A DNA stretch of 64,000 nucleotides from Lamprobacter modestohalophilus (GCF_016583905.1 NZ_NRRY01000015.1:35175-99174); one strand, 5' to 3'. Counted from the stretch's first letter, positions 14,837-24,558 are shown. Translations and numbers: made by a program. Notes: generated from the letters alone by a model not told the origin.

Positions 14837-16150
14837 TCAGGACTCGCGCTCGTCGACCGGCAGCCGCGGCAGCCGCGCGAGGAGCGCTGCCAGCAGCTCG
14901 TCGTCATCGAGCGCGACGCGAAACGAGAAGCGTCCGCCCGGCCCGACGCGAAACGGGTGCCCGCCAAGGTCGAGCAGGCTACCAGGCGCAGCGCTGCCGA
15001 AGACATGCAATTCACCACGGATCACAGCGCCCTCGCGGGATGGATACGGGGACAGCGGTCCACTGCCGCGCGAGACACGCGTTTCCGATGGCGCAACATC
15101 TTGCCGGTTTGGCAGCGCCTGGTCCAATAGAACCTGCACTGAGTTGGTTTCGATGAACGGATCAGGGACCGGGTCTGGAGACGAATCAGGGGTCGAATCA
15201 GACCCCAGATCACCGGCTGTCCGAGACTTCAGATCATCGGCCGCATCAGACGTCGCAGGCGCGACCCTGACCAGCGGAAAGGGGCTACCGCGCAACTCAG
15301 GACGCTCCGAGAGCGCCGCTAGGGAGAGATCGGGAAAGCGGGTCGCGGGCAGCAACCCGCTCCAGTCTTGTGCAGATCCCGGGCTACCACGATCAAGCGT
15401 TAGCGCCGCCGCAACGTCGACCTGCTCTGCTGCAACAGACCCCGCTAGCGGTTGCTCGGCATTACCCTTGACCAATGCTCCTGCGAGTGCCGAGGTCGGT
15501 GCGGGTGCCGATCCTAACGCCGAAGCTGGCGCCTGTGCCGCGCTAACGCTTGGACTCGACGTCAACATCGAATGACGATTGAGCGCCTGCAGATCAGCAG
15601 CTGAATCAGACAGCGGAGCGCCTGTCGAGGCCAGCCCTGCCGGGCGTCTCGGGGCCTCAGAAACAGGCTCGCGAGGAACCGAGATCGCTGGTGCTTGGGC
15701 AATGGCCAGCGCGTCCGATGACGCATCGACTTGCGCATCGACTTGCGCAACGCCGGCGTCCGCGGTTCTAGGCTCGAGTCCGCGAGGCTCCGGAACCGCA
15801 TCCAGGCGATTCGAGCGCGCCAGCAGCAGCCAGCCGCCGTCGCGCTGCCCTTCAAAACCAAGCTCGGCCTGCAGCGGGCCAACCACCGGCGCCTCGAAGC
15901 GAGCGTAGCCGGTAGAGAGGCTGCTGAGGTCGGCGAAGACCGCCTCGGCCAGACGGCCCCCTTCGCCATCGGCACGTCGATGACAGAGCTTGGCGACAGG
16001 CTGAAGCGCGGCAAAGGCCATGCGCGCCTGCTGGATCAACGCCGGATCGAGCGACCACTCGAGCGCGACACCACCACCAGCGATGGGATAGAGCACCAGC
16101 CGCGGTGCCAGATCTGGATTCGGGAACTGCGCTGTGCGCTCAGGCGACAT
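14837..16150 (-). CDS. DUF4912-containing protein, glycogen-locus partner
   Basis: The 437-residue protein has conserved ends and a disordered centre. The N-terminal 110 residues (LVLYPIAGGGVALEWSLDPA; YARFEAPVVGPLQAELGF) form a carbohydrate-binding-like beta domain with the features of DUF4912. Residues about 115-370 are rich in Ala, Ser, Pro and Asp. The C-terminal part (ELHVFGSAAPGSLLDLGG, then VGPGGRFSFRVAL) is a second conserved block typical of these proteins. It lies directly upstream of glgA. A role in polysaccharide binding or regulation of glycogen synthesis is inferred from context only. ATG at 16150 has GGAG upstream. A 12-bp direct duplication lies near 15727-15750. Confidence 0.7.
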   Translation of the reverse strand: MSPERTAQFPNPDLAPRLVLYPIAGGGVALEWSLDPALIQQARMAFAALQPVAKLCHRRADGEGGRLAEAVFADLSSLSTGYARFEAPVVGPLQAELGFEGQRDGGWLLLARSNRLDAVPEPRGLEPRTADAGVAQVDAQVDASSDALAIAQAPAISVPREPVSEAPRRPAGLASTGAPLSDSAADLQALNRHSMLTSSPSVSAAQAPASALGSAPAPTSALAGALVKGNAEQPLAGSVAAEQVDVAAALTLDRGSPGSAQDWSGLLPATRFPDLSLAALSERPELRGSPFPLVRVAPATSDAADDLKSRTAGDLGSDSTPDSSPDPVPDPFIETNSVQVLLDQALPNRQDVAPSETRVSRGSGPLSPYPSREGAVIRGELHVFGSAAPGSLLDLGGHPFRVGPGGRFSFRVALDDDELLAALLARLPRLPVDERES

Positions 16151-16221
16151 GGTCGCACTCCATGCGCGCGGCCGGGGTCATGGCAGCAGTGCGCCAGCTG
16201 AGCAAGCTGCGCCCTGTCTGC

Positions 16222-17619
16222 TCAGCGCGTTGAGGCACGCCGCGAGCGGGCGCGCGCAATCGCGGCATGGACCTGCGCCGGTGCGGTGCCGCCAATGTGG
16301 TCGCGAGCGGCCACCGAGCCATCGAGACTCAGCACGTCGAAGACATCGCTGCCGATGGCGGGCGAGAAGCGTCGCAGCTCATCGAGGCTGAGCTGCGCGA
16401 GATCGCGGCCCTCCTGGATGCCATAGGCCACAGCCTTGCCGACGATCTCGTGCGCATCACGGAAGGCGATGCCCTTGAGCACCAGATAGTCCGCAAGATC
16501 CGTCGCGGTCGAGAAGCCCTGGCTGGCCGCTTCGCGCATACGCTCTGGTTTGCAGCGGAGCTTGGCCATCATCTCGGCGAAGACCTTGAGCGAGCCGCGT
16601 AGGTTATCGGCCGTGTCGAACAGCGGCTCCTTGTCCTCTTGATTGTCTTTGTTGTAGGCCAATGGCTGCCCTTTCATCAGGGTCAGCAGCGCCATCAGGT
16701 GGCCGAAGATGCGCCCGGTCTTGCCACGAATGAGCTCGGGGACGTCTGGATTCTTCTTCTGCGGCATGATCGAGGAGCCGGTGCAAAAGCTGTCCGAGAG
16801 CTCGATAAAGGCGAACTGGGCCGAGGTCCAAAGGATCAGCTCCTCGGCAAAGCGCGATAGATGCATCATTAGGATCGAGGCGGCGGCGACGAACTCGATC
16901 GCAAAGTCGCGATCAGACACGGCGTCGAGCGAGTTCTCGCAGGGGGCGTCGAAGCCGAGCAGCTCGGCGGTATAGGCGCGGTCGATCGGGTAGCTGGTGC
17001 CGGCTAGCGCTGCAGCGCCCAGTGGCATCTGGTTCATGCGTGCCCGGCAATCGGCGAAACGCCCGGCATCGCGCTCGAGCATCGCCTGCCAGGCCATCAT
17101 GTGATGACCGAAGGTGATCGGCTGCGCGACCTGCAGATGGGTGAAGCCGGGCAAGATGGTCGCGGCCTCGCGCTCGGCGAGGTCGAGCAGCGCGTCTTGC
17201 AGCCGTTGCAGAGCTTCACTGATGGCATCGATCTCGTTGCGCAGCCAGAGGCGGATGTCGGTGGCAACCTGGTCATTGCGCGAGCGCCCGGTGTGCAGGC
17301 GTTTGCCAGCCTCGCCAATCTCCGCTGTCAGCGCCGCCTCGATGTTCATGTGGACATCTTCGAGCGGCACCGACCAAGCAAAGCCGCCGGCCTCGATCTG
17401 CGCCTGGATGCGCCCAAGACCAGCCACGATGGCCTCGGATTCCTCATCGCTGAGGATGCCTTGGCGCGCCAGCATGCGGGCGTGGGCGACAGAGCCGGCA
17501 ATATCCTCGCGATACAGGCGCTGGTCGAATCCGACTGAGGCGGTAAAGGCCTCGACGAAGGCATCGGTCGGCTCGGAAAAACGGCCAGCCCAGGGTTTCG
17601 AAGCAGCACTCTCGGTCAT
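16222..17619 (-). CDS. argH: Argininosuccinate lyase ArgH
   Basis: ArgH splits argininosuccinate into arginine and fumarate, the last step of arginine synthesis. The signature [20 protein letters not shown] contains the catalytic serine loop. [13 protein letters not shown] and [20 protein letters not shown] are the other two family regions. Length 465 matches the family (about 460). It stands alone, 71 bases upstream of the DUF4912 gene on the same strand and divergent from hemC. Confidence 0.97.
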   Translation of the reverse strand: MTESAASKPWAGRFSEPTDAFVEAFTASVGFDQRLYREDIAGSVAHARMLARQGILSDEESEAIVAGLGRIQAQIEAGGFAWSVPLEDVHMNIEAALTAEIGEAGKRLHTGRSRNDQVATDIRLWLRNEIDAISEALQRLQDALLDLAEREAATILPGFTHLQVAQPITFGHHMMAWQAMLERDAGRFADCRARMNQMPLGAAALAGTSYPIDRAYTAELLGFDAPCENSLDAVSDRDFAIEFVAAASILMMHLSRFAEELILWTSAQFAFIELSDSFCTGSSIMPQKKNPDVPELIRGKTGRIFGHLMALLTLMKGQPLAYNKDNQEDKEPLFDTADNLRGSLKVFAEMMAKLRCKPERMREAASQGFSTATDLADYLVLKGIAFRDAHEIVGKAVAYGIQEGRDLAQLSLDELRRFSPAIGSDVFDVLSLDGSVAARDHIGGTAPAQVHAAIARARSRRASTR

Positions 17620-17855
17620 CGCGGGTTCTTGCTCATGCGCCTTGCAAAAGCACCACCATAGTACAGATCAGTGTCCGGCAACAGCCTGAGATGGATGCGG
17701 AGCGCTGTCTGCGACCCTGCCGACAGGTTAAGCTAACGCGTTTCGCCCCGATTGACCGCTGCCAACGTCGGCGAGGTTGCATTTCGGTTACCTTTAGGGG
17801 TCGACTAGCCGTCGACTCAACTCATCACGACCACCAGCCAGCTGGATTCGCTTCC

Positions 17856-18830
17856 ATGCCAGAGACCATTCGCATTGCCACCCGAAAATCCGCGCTCGCC
17901 ATGTGGCAGGCAGAGCATGTTGCCGACGCGCTGCGCCGCCTGCACCCTGGGCTGACGGTGGAGATCATCGGCATGACCACCCGCGGCGACAAGATCCTCG
18001 ACGCGCCGCTGGCGAAGGTCGGCGGCAAGGGGTTGTTCGTCAAAGAGCTGGAGCAGGGCATGCTCGCGCGCGATGCCGACATCGCTGTGCATTCGATGAA
18101 GGATGTGCCGGTCGACTTCCCCGACGGACTGCATCTGGCCTGCATCCTAGAGCGCGAGGACCCGCGCGACGCCTTTGTCTCGAACAAGTACGCCGCGCTC
18201 GACGAGCTGCCGCAAGGGGCCTGTGTCGGCACCTCCAGCCTGCGCCGCCAGTGTCAGCTCGCGGTGCGGCGTCCAGACCTGCGCATCGAGCCCTTGCGCG
18301 GCAACGTCAATACTCGCCTGCGCAAGCTCGACGAGGGCGTCTACGACGCGATCATCTTGGCGGCGGCAGGCCTGATCCGGCTCGAGTTTAGCGAGCGCAT
18401 CCGCTCGTTCATCGCGCCTGAGGATAGCCTGCCGGCGATTGGCCAGGGCGCAATCGGGATCGAGTGCCGAACCGACGACGAGCGCGTGCATGCGCTGATC
18501 GCCCCGCTGCATCATCAGCCAACCGCTGAGCAGGTCATGGCCGAGCGGGCGTTGAACGCGCATCTGAATGGCGGCTGTCAGGTACCGATTGCCGGTCATG
18601 CGGTGCATCGCGATGGCAGCCTGTATCTGCGGGGTCTGGTCGGCATGCCGGATGGCTCGAAGATCATGCGTGCAGAGATCAGTGGCCCGATGGCCGATGC
18701 CGAGCGCATGGGTCGCGAGGTCGGCGAAGCACTGCTGGCTCAGGGCGCCGATACGGTGCTGGCCGCGCTCGCGCATGAGCCGGCTGATCCGGCGGCAGGC
18801 CAATCGTCGGAGTCTGCCTCACAGCCATGA
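17856..18830 (+). CDS. hemC: Porphobilinogen deaminase HemC
   Basis: HemC (hydroxymethylbilane synthase) joins four porphobilinogens into the linear tetrapyrrole used for haem, sirohaem and (bacterio)chlorophyll. Motifs are [17 protein letters not shown] at the start, HSMKDVP with the catalytic Asp loop, [23 protein letters not shown], and [13 protein letters not shown] with the cysteine that carries the dipyrromethane cofactor. ATG at 17856 is the family start; an upstream in-frame extension to 17691 has no family sequence. It overlaps hemD by four bases (ATGA), implying translational coupling. Confidence 0.96.
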   Translation: MPETIRIATRKSALAMWQAEHVADALRRLHPGLTVEIIGMTTRGDKILDAPLAKVGGKGLFVKELEQGMLARDADIAVHSMKDVPVDFPDGLHLACILEREDPRDAFVSNKYAALDELPQGACVGTSSLRRQCQLAVRRPDLRIEPLRGNVNTRLRKLDEGVYDAIILAAAGLIRLEFSERIRSFIAPEDSLPAIGQGAIGIECRTDDERVHALIAPLHHQPTAEQVMAERALNAHLNGGCQVPIAGHAVHRDGSLYLRGLVGMPDGSKIMRAEISGPMADAERMGREVGEALLAQGADTVLAALAHEPADPAAGQSSESASQP

Positions 18831-19615
18831 ACCTGACCTGTCCGCTGAATGGGCGCGGGGTCCTGGTGACGCGGCCTGCTGCCCAGGCCGAGCACCTCTG
18901 CCAGCTGATCCGCGAGGCCGGCGGCGAGCCGATTGCGTTTCCAACCTTGGAGATTCGCGCCACCGAGTCTCCCGAACGCGCGCGCCAGCTTCTGGCCGAG
19001 CCCTGGGATCTGATGCTGTTTGTCAGCCGCAACGCGGTCGAGTATGGGATGAAGCTGTCCCCGGCTGGCCTGCATTCAGGGCCGGATTCGGAACCGGCTC
19101 GTCGCCCCCTGCTCGGCGCCGTTGGTCGCGCCACCGCGGCGGCACTACGCGAGCAAGGTCTGGCGCCAGATCTGGTCCCAGCGCGCGGCTTCGACAGCGA
19201 GGCCCTGCTGGCCTTGCCGGCGCTGACCCGGGTGGGCGGCAAGCGTGTGCTGATCGTGCGTGGCGAGGGCGGACGTCCACTGCTGGGCGAGACCCTGCGC
19301 GCGCGCGGGGCCGAGGTGGCCTTTGCCGAGGTCTATCGGCGCAGCCTGCCAGATGTCGATGTCAGCGCCGAGCTGTCGGCTTGGCAAGCGCGGGTCGGCT
19401 TCATCACCGCGACCAGCGACGAGGTGCTGCACAATCTCCTGCAGCTGATCGGCGGCGCGAATCAGGCCTGGCTGTTGTCGACGCCGCTCGTGGTGATCAG
19501 CGACCGCGGCGGCGCAACCGCGATGCAGCTCGGCTTCCGCCGGGTCGCGGTCGCCGAGGAGACGAGTGACGAAGGGCTCATCGATGCGCTTTGCCGATTG
19601 GCGATGAGCCGATGA
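18827..19615 (+). CDS. hemD: Uroporphyrinogen-III synthase HemD
   Basis: HemD closes and inverts ring D of hydroxymethylbilane to give uroporphyrinogen III. The family is weakly conserved, but [20 protein letters not shown] at the start, [36 protein letters not shown] and [17 protein letters not shown] fit well, and the coupling to hemC settles it. Length 262 is typical. The stop TGA at 19613-19615 lies inside the second unit of an 8-bp tandem array. The hemX/hemY genes that often follow in gammaproteobacteria are absent here. Confidence 0.93.
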   Translation: MNLTCPLNGRGVLVTRPAAQAEHLCQLIREAGGEPIAFPTLEIRATESPERARQLLAEPWDLMLFVSRNAVEYGMKLSPAGLHSGPDSEPARRPLLGAVGRATAAALREQGLAPDLVPARGFDSEALLALPALTRVGGKRVLIVRGEGGRPLLGETLRARGAEVAFAEVYRRSLPDVDVSAELSAWQARVGFITATSDEVLHNLLQLIGGANQAWLLSTPLVVISDRGGATAMQLGFRRVAVAEETSDEGLIDALCRLAMSR

Positions 19616-19674
19616 GCCGATGAGCCGATGAGCCGATGAGCCGATGAGCCGATGAGCCGATGAGCCGATGAGCC
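19603..19674. repeat. 8-bp tandem repeat, (GATGAGCC) x 9
   Basis: Nine perfect copies of GATGAGCC begin in the last codons of hemD and run towards the convergent reductase gene. The hemD stop codon is formed within the array (reading ATG AGC CGA TGA). Confidence 0.97.
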
Positions 19675-19705
19675 GAGCCTAAACCGACGGCTCCGGGCGC
19701 CGGGC

Positions 19706-20737
19706 TCAATCGGCCCGGCGGCTGTCGGCCGCATACTCGAAGGCATCCGAGAACAGATGCTCGATCGCCAATCCGGCGGCCTCGAAGGCGCTGCGACCGG
19801 CCTCAACCATTGCCGGCGGCCCGCTGAGATAGCAATCGAAGTCGGTCAGCGCAGGATGATCCTCGAGCACGGCTTCATGCACCCAACCGCTGCGCCCGGT
19901 CCAGTCGCGATCAGGCTCTGAGAGCACCGGCACACAGCGAAAATTCGGATGCGCCTCGGCCCAGGCTGCCGGCAGCTCCGGCAGGTACAGATCGCGCTGC
20001 GAGCGCACCCCCCAATACAGGTGGATCGGTCGCTCGATACCGCGATGAAAGGCATGCTCGAGCATCGCCTTGAGCGGAGCGAAGCCGGTGCCGCCGCCCA
20101 CCATCAAGATCGGCCGCTCAGCATCCTCGCGCAGCACGAAGGTCCCCAGCGGGCCGCGGATGCGCAGGATGCAGCGCTCTTGCATCTGCTCAAAGACCTC
20201 GTCGCTGAAGCGCCCTCTCGGCACCCGACGCACATGCAGCTCGAGCAGCTCATCATCATGCGGCGGATTGGCGATCGAATAGGCACGCCGAGCGCCGTCA
20301 CGCAGCATGAACTCAAGATACTGGCCCGCAACGAAGGCCAGCCGTTGGCCTTCCGGTAGCTTCAGGCGCAGACGCATCACATCGTGATTGAGGCGCGTTT
20401 TCTCGGCCAGCCGACAGGGCAGCGTGCGGACCTCGATATCGCTCAGGCGTTCGAGCTCGGCGACGCGCAGCACCAGGTCTGTGGTCGGCACCGCCTGACA
20501 GGTCAGGCAGGCATCCGCTGGTTGCCCGTCGAGCGCCGCGGTCTTGCCGTTCGGATACTGGACCTCACCGGCGAGCAGCTGTGCGGTGCAACTGCCGCAG
20601 GTACCCTGCCGACAGCCATAAGGCAGCCCAATGCGCTGCGCCGACGCGGCTTCGAGGATGGTCTGGTCGGGCGCGACATCGAATTGATGTCCAGCAGGCT
20701 CGGTGCGCACGGAGAAGCGCGTCGCAGAGACACTCAT
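19706..20737 (-). CDS. 2Fe-2S/FAD NAD(P)H oxidoreductase (CDP-6-deoxy-glucoseen reductase-like)
   Basis: The 343-residue protein combines an N-terminal plant-type ferredoxin domain (about 1-95) with a ferredoxin-NAD(P)+ reductase module. Cysteines in CRQGTCGSCTAQLLAGEV and CLTCQ ligate the 2Fe-2S cluster; RAYSIANPPHDDELLELHV binds FAD, and MVGGGTGFAPLKAMLEHAF starts the nucleotide-binding lobe. It is often annotated as CDP-6-deoxy-3,4-glucoseen reductase or a phenol hydroxylase reductase-like protein; the true partner is unknown. No 3,6-dideoxysugar genes are nearby, so a general electron-transfer role is more likely. Confidence 0.8.
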   Translation of the reverse strand: MSVSATRFSVRTEPAGHQFDVAPDQTILEAASAQRIGLPYGCRQGTCGSCTAQLLAGEVQYPNGKTAALDGQPADACLTCQAVPTTDLVLRVAELERLSDIEVRTLPCRLAEKTRLNHDVMRLRLKLPEGQRLAFVAGQYLEFMLRDGARRAYSIANPPHDDELLELHVRRVPRGRFSDEVFEQMQERCILRIRGPLGTFVLREDAERPILMVGGGTGFAPLKAMLEHAFHRGIERPIHLYWGVRSQRDLYLPELPAAWAEAHPNFRCVPVLSEPDRDWTGRSGWVHEAVLEDHPALTDFDCYLSGPPAMVEAGRSAFEAAGLAIEHLFSDAFEYAADSRRAD

Positions 20738-20831
20738 GGGTCGTTCATACTCCAGGGCTTGGCGGTGATGGGATGACCCTTACCTTGGGGCATGATGACC
20801 TGGAATCGAAGCGACCAAGAGGGCAGAGGTG

Positions 20832-21701
20832 ATGATCATACTGGGCTGCGGCTATATCGGGCAGGCGCTCGCCAAGCGCTATCGGCAGCGAGGGGAGCCG
20901 GTTGTCGGCATTGTGCGCAGCGCGGAGACCGCTGTGGAGGTCGAGGCGGCCGGCGCGCAGGCCCTGCAGCTCGATCTCTCACGAGACGACTTGGCCTCGC
21001 TCGAGCCCGCGGGAAAACAGCTCTTTCATCTCGCGCCGCCGCCGAGCGAGGGTGACGATGACCCACTGACGGCACACCTCATAGAGGCCTTCGAGCGCAA
21101 CGGGCATCCGCGTCGACTGGTGTATATCGGCACCACCGGCGTCTATGGTGATTGCGAGGGGGCCTGGGTGGACGAGGCATGGCAGCCACAACCGACCGCG
21201 TCACGCTCGTTACGCCGTTGGGATGCGGAGCAGCGCCTGCGCCAATGGAGCCGCGAGAGCGGCGCCGAGCTGGTGATCCTGCGCGTGGCCGGCATCTACG
21301 CCTGTGACCGGTTGCCGCTGGCGCGCATCCGCAGCGCTCAGCCGGTGGTGAAGGCCGATGAAGCCCCCTGGTCGAATCGCATCCACGCTGAGGATCTGGT
21401 CGAGATCTGCATCGCCGCGATGGAGCGGGCACCGTCCGATGCGATCTACAACGTCTGCGACGGGCACCCGAGCACCATGACCGACTACTTTTGTCAGGTG
21501 GCCGATGCCGCAGGCCTACCCCACCCGCCGCAGATCCCATTGGCCGAGGCGGACGGCCAAGTCTCGGCCGGCATGCTCTCGTACCTGAAAGAATCGCGAC
21601 GTCTGAGCAACCAGCGTCTGCTCGATGAGCTCGGGGTCCGCCTGCGATATCCGGACCTGGCTCAGGGATTAGCCCCGTGCTTCCAGGGCGAGGCTGTCTG
21701 A
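20832..21701 (+). CDS. SDR family NAD(P)-dependent epimerase/reductase (YeeZ-like)
   Basis: This is an extended short-chain dehydrogenase-like protein with a Rossmann start ILGCGYIGQALAKRYRQRG. The nucleotide-binding glycine pattern is GxGxxG. IGTTGVYGDCEGAWVDE is the catalytic-core region with Tyr, and RVAGIYACDRLPLARI and the YNVCDGHPSTMTDYF segment follow the atypical YeeZ/YlbE-type SDR pattern. The substrate is unknown. A GTG at 20829 directly precedes the chosen ATG; both are behind a GCAGAG site. Divergent from the 2Fe-2S reductase with a 94-base gap. Confidence 0.8.
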   Translation: MIILGCGYIGQALAKRYRQRGEPVVGIVRSAETAVEVEAAGAQALQLDLSRDDLASLEPAGKQLFHLAPPPSEGDDDPLTAHLIEAFERNGHPRRLVYIGTTGVYGDCEGAWVDEAWQPQPTASRSLRRWDAEQRLRQWSRESGAELVILRVAGIYACDRLPLARIRSAQPVVKADEAPWSNRIHAEDLVEICIAAMERAPSDAIYNVCDGHPSTMTDYFCQVADAAGLPHPPQIPLAEADGQVSAGMLSYLKESRRLSNQRLLDELGVRLRYPDLAQGLAPCFQGEAV

Positions 21702-21918
21702 CCACGGTTCCCTCGACCCTAGCTCTAGCTCTAGCTCGACCGCCGCTGCTGCCGGCGCCGAAATGGCTGCAGCAATTGTCACGATCGCGCTGGTAGAATC
21801 GGCTCCAGGGTTGCGATCCGCCTTCGATGGCGCGCAACATGCTCGCGACGTCGGCAGAAGGTCGCTTCGGTCAGACGTCAACACCACTGGTTAGATTCGC
21901 TCACTGAGGACTGGATTG

Positions 21919-22314
21919 ATGAAGACGTTCCTAGCCGCCGGCATCGCCGTCGCAGCAGCAGCAGGCTTGAGCCTGTCGGTTCAGGCCGCGCCTGTCGCGG
22001 ACGAAGATTTCAACTTTGACACCACAGGCGATCTCTATCAGGTCTGCGCGACCCCAAGCGATGCAGCCGAACACCTGGTTGCAAGCTTTGCCTGCCGCGC
22101 CTTCATCGAAGCGACGGTTCAGTACCACGATGCAATATCCGGCAAAAAGAATCTGAAACGGCTGATCTGTTACCCAAAAACTGCCACCATCGCTGATGGT
22201 CGGCGCGCCTTCTTGGCATGGGCAGAAGCCAACAAAGACGACAAATCCCTGATGGATGAACAACCTGTGGTCGGACTCGTGCGAGCGCTAGCCGCAGAAT
22301 ATCCATGCCGCTAA
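21919..22314 (+). CDS. Rap1a/Tai-like small periplasmic protein (copy 2)
   Basis: This 131-residue exported protein is a close paralog of the one at 4625-5023. It shares DTTxDLYQVCA, the FIEATVQYHD segment, KRLICYP, FLAWAEANK and MDEQPVVGLVRAL, and ends in EYPCR. The signal peptide ends near VQAAP. Four cysteines are in equivalent places. The ATG at 21919 follows GAGGA; an adjacent TTG at 21916 is less likely. Next on the same strand, 76 bases on, is the second glycine-zipper lipoprotein, so the two-gene order of copy 1 is preserved. Family assignment is good; function is unknown, and immunity to a toxin is only one option. Confidence 0.8.
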   Translation: MKTFLAAGIAVAAAAGLSLSVQAAPVADEDFNFDTTGDLYQVCATPSDAAEHLVASFACRAFIEATVQYHDAISGKKNLKRLICYPKTATIADGRRAFLAWAEANKDDKSLMDEQPVVGLVRALAAEYPCR

Positions 22315-22390
22315 TGCGTCTTCAGGCCTGCATGCGTCCCAGGAGATTTGCCTGCGATGGCCGCAACACACCCTTTTTCCAGGAGTCTAA

Positions 22391-22621
22391 ATGATGAAAA
22401 TGATGCTCTTACCGGTGATGGCTTCAAGCTTGTTGTTGATCTCGGCCTGCGGAACAACCACCGGTGAGCGCTCCGGTAGCGGCGCCCTCATGGGTGCCGC
22501 CGGCGGCGCCCTCATCGGCTCATTGAGCGCCAATGCGGGCGCTGGTGCGCTGATTGGCGCCGGCGCCGGCGCCTTGGGTGGCTTCCTGGTCGATCAGCAC
22601 GCGAAAGGCAACATCGACTAG
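22391..22621 (+). CDS. Small glycine-zipper lipoprotein (copy 2)
   Basis: This 76-residue lipoprotein has a signal ending in the lipobox LISAC, a glycine zipper (GALMGAAGGALIGSLSAN and a following GAGAGALGG) and the tail DQHAKGNID. It is the paralog of the protein at 4249-4482, sharing the GSGALMGAAGGA core and the terminal DQH-GNID pattern. AGGAG lies 5 bases before the ATG. Membrane or outer-membrane association is inferred from the lipobox and zipper. Its constant partner is the Rap1a-like gene upstream. Confidence 0.8.
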   Translation: MMKMMLLPVMASSLLLISACGTTTGERSGSGALMGAAGGALIGSLSANAGAGALIGAGAGALGGFLVDQHAKGNID

Positions 22622-22633
22622 GACCGCATCGAT

Positions 22634-22659
22634 TGAGGCGGGCATGCAAACCCGCCTCA
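22634..22659 (+). terminator. Hairpin after the glycine-zipper lipoprotein gene
   Basis: TGAGGCGGG (22634-22642) pairs with CCCGCCTCA (22651-22659) over an 8-base loop, 12 bases past the stop codon. No T-run follows. The right arm is repeated downstream. Confidence 0.5.
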
Positions 22660-22689
22660 GCTAAACCCGCCTCAGCTAAACCCGCGTCA
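22648..22689 (+). repeat. 15-bp tandem repeat (AAACCCGCCTCAGCT)n
   Basis: Two perfect units and a partial third. The repeated part is the right arm of the preceding hairpin. Confidence 0.85.
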
Positions 22690-22784
22690 GCCGGCTGCGC
22701 TGCTGCTCGTCCGCTGGAGTCGAGCGCCCACCTTGACCAATCCAGCGCTATCGGCACTGACTGAACCTAGGCACACCCCTGCTC

Positions 22785-24092
22785 ATGGATATCGTCACCG
22801 CCTTTCCGACCGCTCTCTGGGGCATTCTGCTCGAGCTTGCGCCGTCGCTCTTGGTCGGTCTGCTCATCGCTGGGCTGATCCATGCCTATGTGCCATCCGC
22901 TGTCATCCGGCGCGGACTGAGCCGGCCTGATCTCGGCAGTGTGGTGCGGGCCTCGTTGGTCGGCGTTCCACTACCGCTTTGCTCCTGTGGGGTGATCCCG
23001 ACCGCGCTCGGCTTGCGACGCCAAGGGGCCTCGCCTGGCGCTGCAACCTCCTTCATGATCAGCACGCCGCAGACCGGGGTCGACTCCATCCTGGTCACCG
23101 CGGCCTTTCTCGGCTGGCCGTTCGCACTCTTCAAGCTGATCGCTGCCTTCGTGACCGGCGTCGTCGGCGGTGCACTGGTCAATCGGGTGGTACCTGCAGC
23201 GCCGAGTGATGAAGCACAGGACGGGCTCGGCCACCCTGATGATGAACGGCCGCGCGGATGGCTCGCGCGGATCATCGAGGCGGTGCGCTACGCGGTGTTT
23301 GATCTGCTCGGCGCCATCAATACCTGGCTCGTCATTGGCGTGATTGCAGCCGCCTTGGTCACGACCCTGACCCCCGTCGACTTCTTCGCCGATCGACCCT
23401 GGGCCGACGGTATGCTCGGCATGCTTGTGATGCTGGCCATCGCCCTGCCCCTCTACGTGTGCACCACCGCATCAGTCCCGATCGCCGCCTCCTTAATCGC
23501 GGCCGGTTTACCGGCAGGCTCGGCACTGGTATTCCTGATGGCCGGACCGGCAACCAACCTAGCGACAATCGGCGCCGTTTACCGCACACTCGGCGCCAAA
23601 GTCCTGTCGGTGTATCTAGGAACCGTGGTGGTCATGAGCCTCGGTTTCGGTCTGATCTTCGACCAACTGTTGACGACTGTGCCGGTGCAAACGCTCGTCC
23701 ACGAGCATCAGCAGAGCTGGCTACCCGTGCTGTCGGCGCTCCTGCTGCTGGCATTGATGGCGATGCTCGGCTTACGCCAGTATCGGGCGCAAACCCAGGC
23801 CAAAGCACGTCTGGCAACCTTGCAGGGCCTCGATAGCGGCGCGAATGCGGGCTCACAGCAGGATCTCGCTGCCAAACCGGGCCGAGATGCGCTGATCCTC
23901 GAGGTGAAGGGCATGACCTGCGGACACTGCGTCGCGACCGTCAAGAACGCGCTGGAATCACTCGAGCAGGTGCATGAGGCGTCGCCGGATCTCGCCACCG
24001 GGCAGGTGGTGATTCGCGGTGGTTTCGTCGAGACCGAGACCCTTGAGCATACCATCGAGGGTGCTGGCTTTCAGTTAGCCAGGCGCGATTGA
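22785..24092 (+). CDS. SO_0444-type Cu/Zn efflux permease with C-terminal HMA domain
   Basis: The 435-residue protein has an N-terminal permease of the DUF318/ArsP-like class (about 1-335) and a C-terminal heavy-metal-associated domain (about 370-435) with the metal-binding motif GMTCGHC. In the permease, PLPLCSCGVIPTALGL and the paired YVCTTASVPIAASLI carry the conserved Cys residues of this family, and MISTPQTGVDSI and MAGPATNLATIG are the inverted-repeat motifs. SO_0444-type proteins are annotated as copper/zinc exporters. No metal regulator gene is adjacent, so specificity is inferred from the family. Confidence 0.85.
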   Translation: MDIVTAFPTALWGILLELAPSLLVGLLIAGLIHAYVPSAVIRRGLSRPDLGSVVRASLVGVPLPLCSCGVIPTALGLRRQGASPGAATSFMISTPQTGVDSILVTAAFLGWPFALFKLIAAFVTGVVGGALVNRVVPAAPSDEAQDGLGHPDDERPRGWLARIIEAVRYAVFDLLGAINTWLVIGVIAAALVTTLTPVDFFADRPWADGMLGMLVMLAIALPLYVCTTASVPIAASLIAAGLPAGSALVFLMAGPATNLATIGAVYRTLGAKVLSVYLGTVVVMSLGFGLIFDQLLTTVPVQTLVHEHQQSWLPVLSALLLLALMAMLGLRQYRAQTQAKARLATLQGLDSGANAGSQQDLAAKPGRDALILEVKGMTCGHCVATVKNALESLEQVHEASPDLATGQVVIRGGFVETETLEHTIEGAGFQLARRD

Positions 24093-24285
24093 CGTCGGCT
24101 AAGCGCATCGTAGACACTGACGCTAGGCCAACAGCAATGCGCCAGATCAGCACGGGGGATGCGCCGGACCGGCAGCACTCCCAACCCCATACGGCCCAGC
24201 CTGCCGTATCGCTATCGTTCGAGTTGTGCGTTGATCGACCGATGGTGTGCGCGTGCTCAATGCACGTCCGTTGCGAGAGTGAGCG

Positions 24286-24552
24286 ATGAGGATCTACGTA
24301 GGTAACCTAAAGTACTCGGTCAATGATGACACCTTAAGAGCGATGTTCAGCGAGTTCGGCGAGGTCGCCAGTGCCGATGTGATCAAGGACAAGTTCTCTG
24401 GACAATCGAAGGGCTTTGGCTTTGTTGACATGCCGAGCAAAGCCGAGGCTGAAGATGCGATCCAAGCACTAAACGACACCATGCAAGATGGCCGTAAGCT
24501 GACAGTGAACGAGGCCAAACCCCGAACCGAACGAGCCCAACAGCGTTTCTAA
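24286..24552 (+). CDS. Single-domain RRM RNA-binding protein
   Basis: This 88-residue protein is one RNA recognition motif. RNP2 (IYVGNL) is at residues 3-8 and RNP1 (KGFGFVDM) at about 45-52, with the aromatic residues that stack on RNA. A short basic tail (PRTERAQQRF) follows. Such proteins occur in cyanobacteria and many proteobacteria and are often cold- or stress-induced. It stands alone, convergent with ubiD, with an upstream region of about 190 bases in which I could not define a promoter. Confidence 0.9.
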   Translation: MRIYVGNLKYSVNDDTLRAMFSEFGEVASADVIKDKFSGQSKGFGFVDMPSKAEAEDAIQALNDTMQDGRKLTVNEAKPRTERAQQRF

Positions 24553-24558
24553 GCACGG

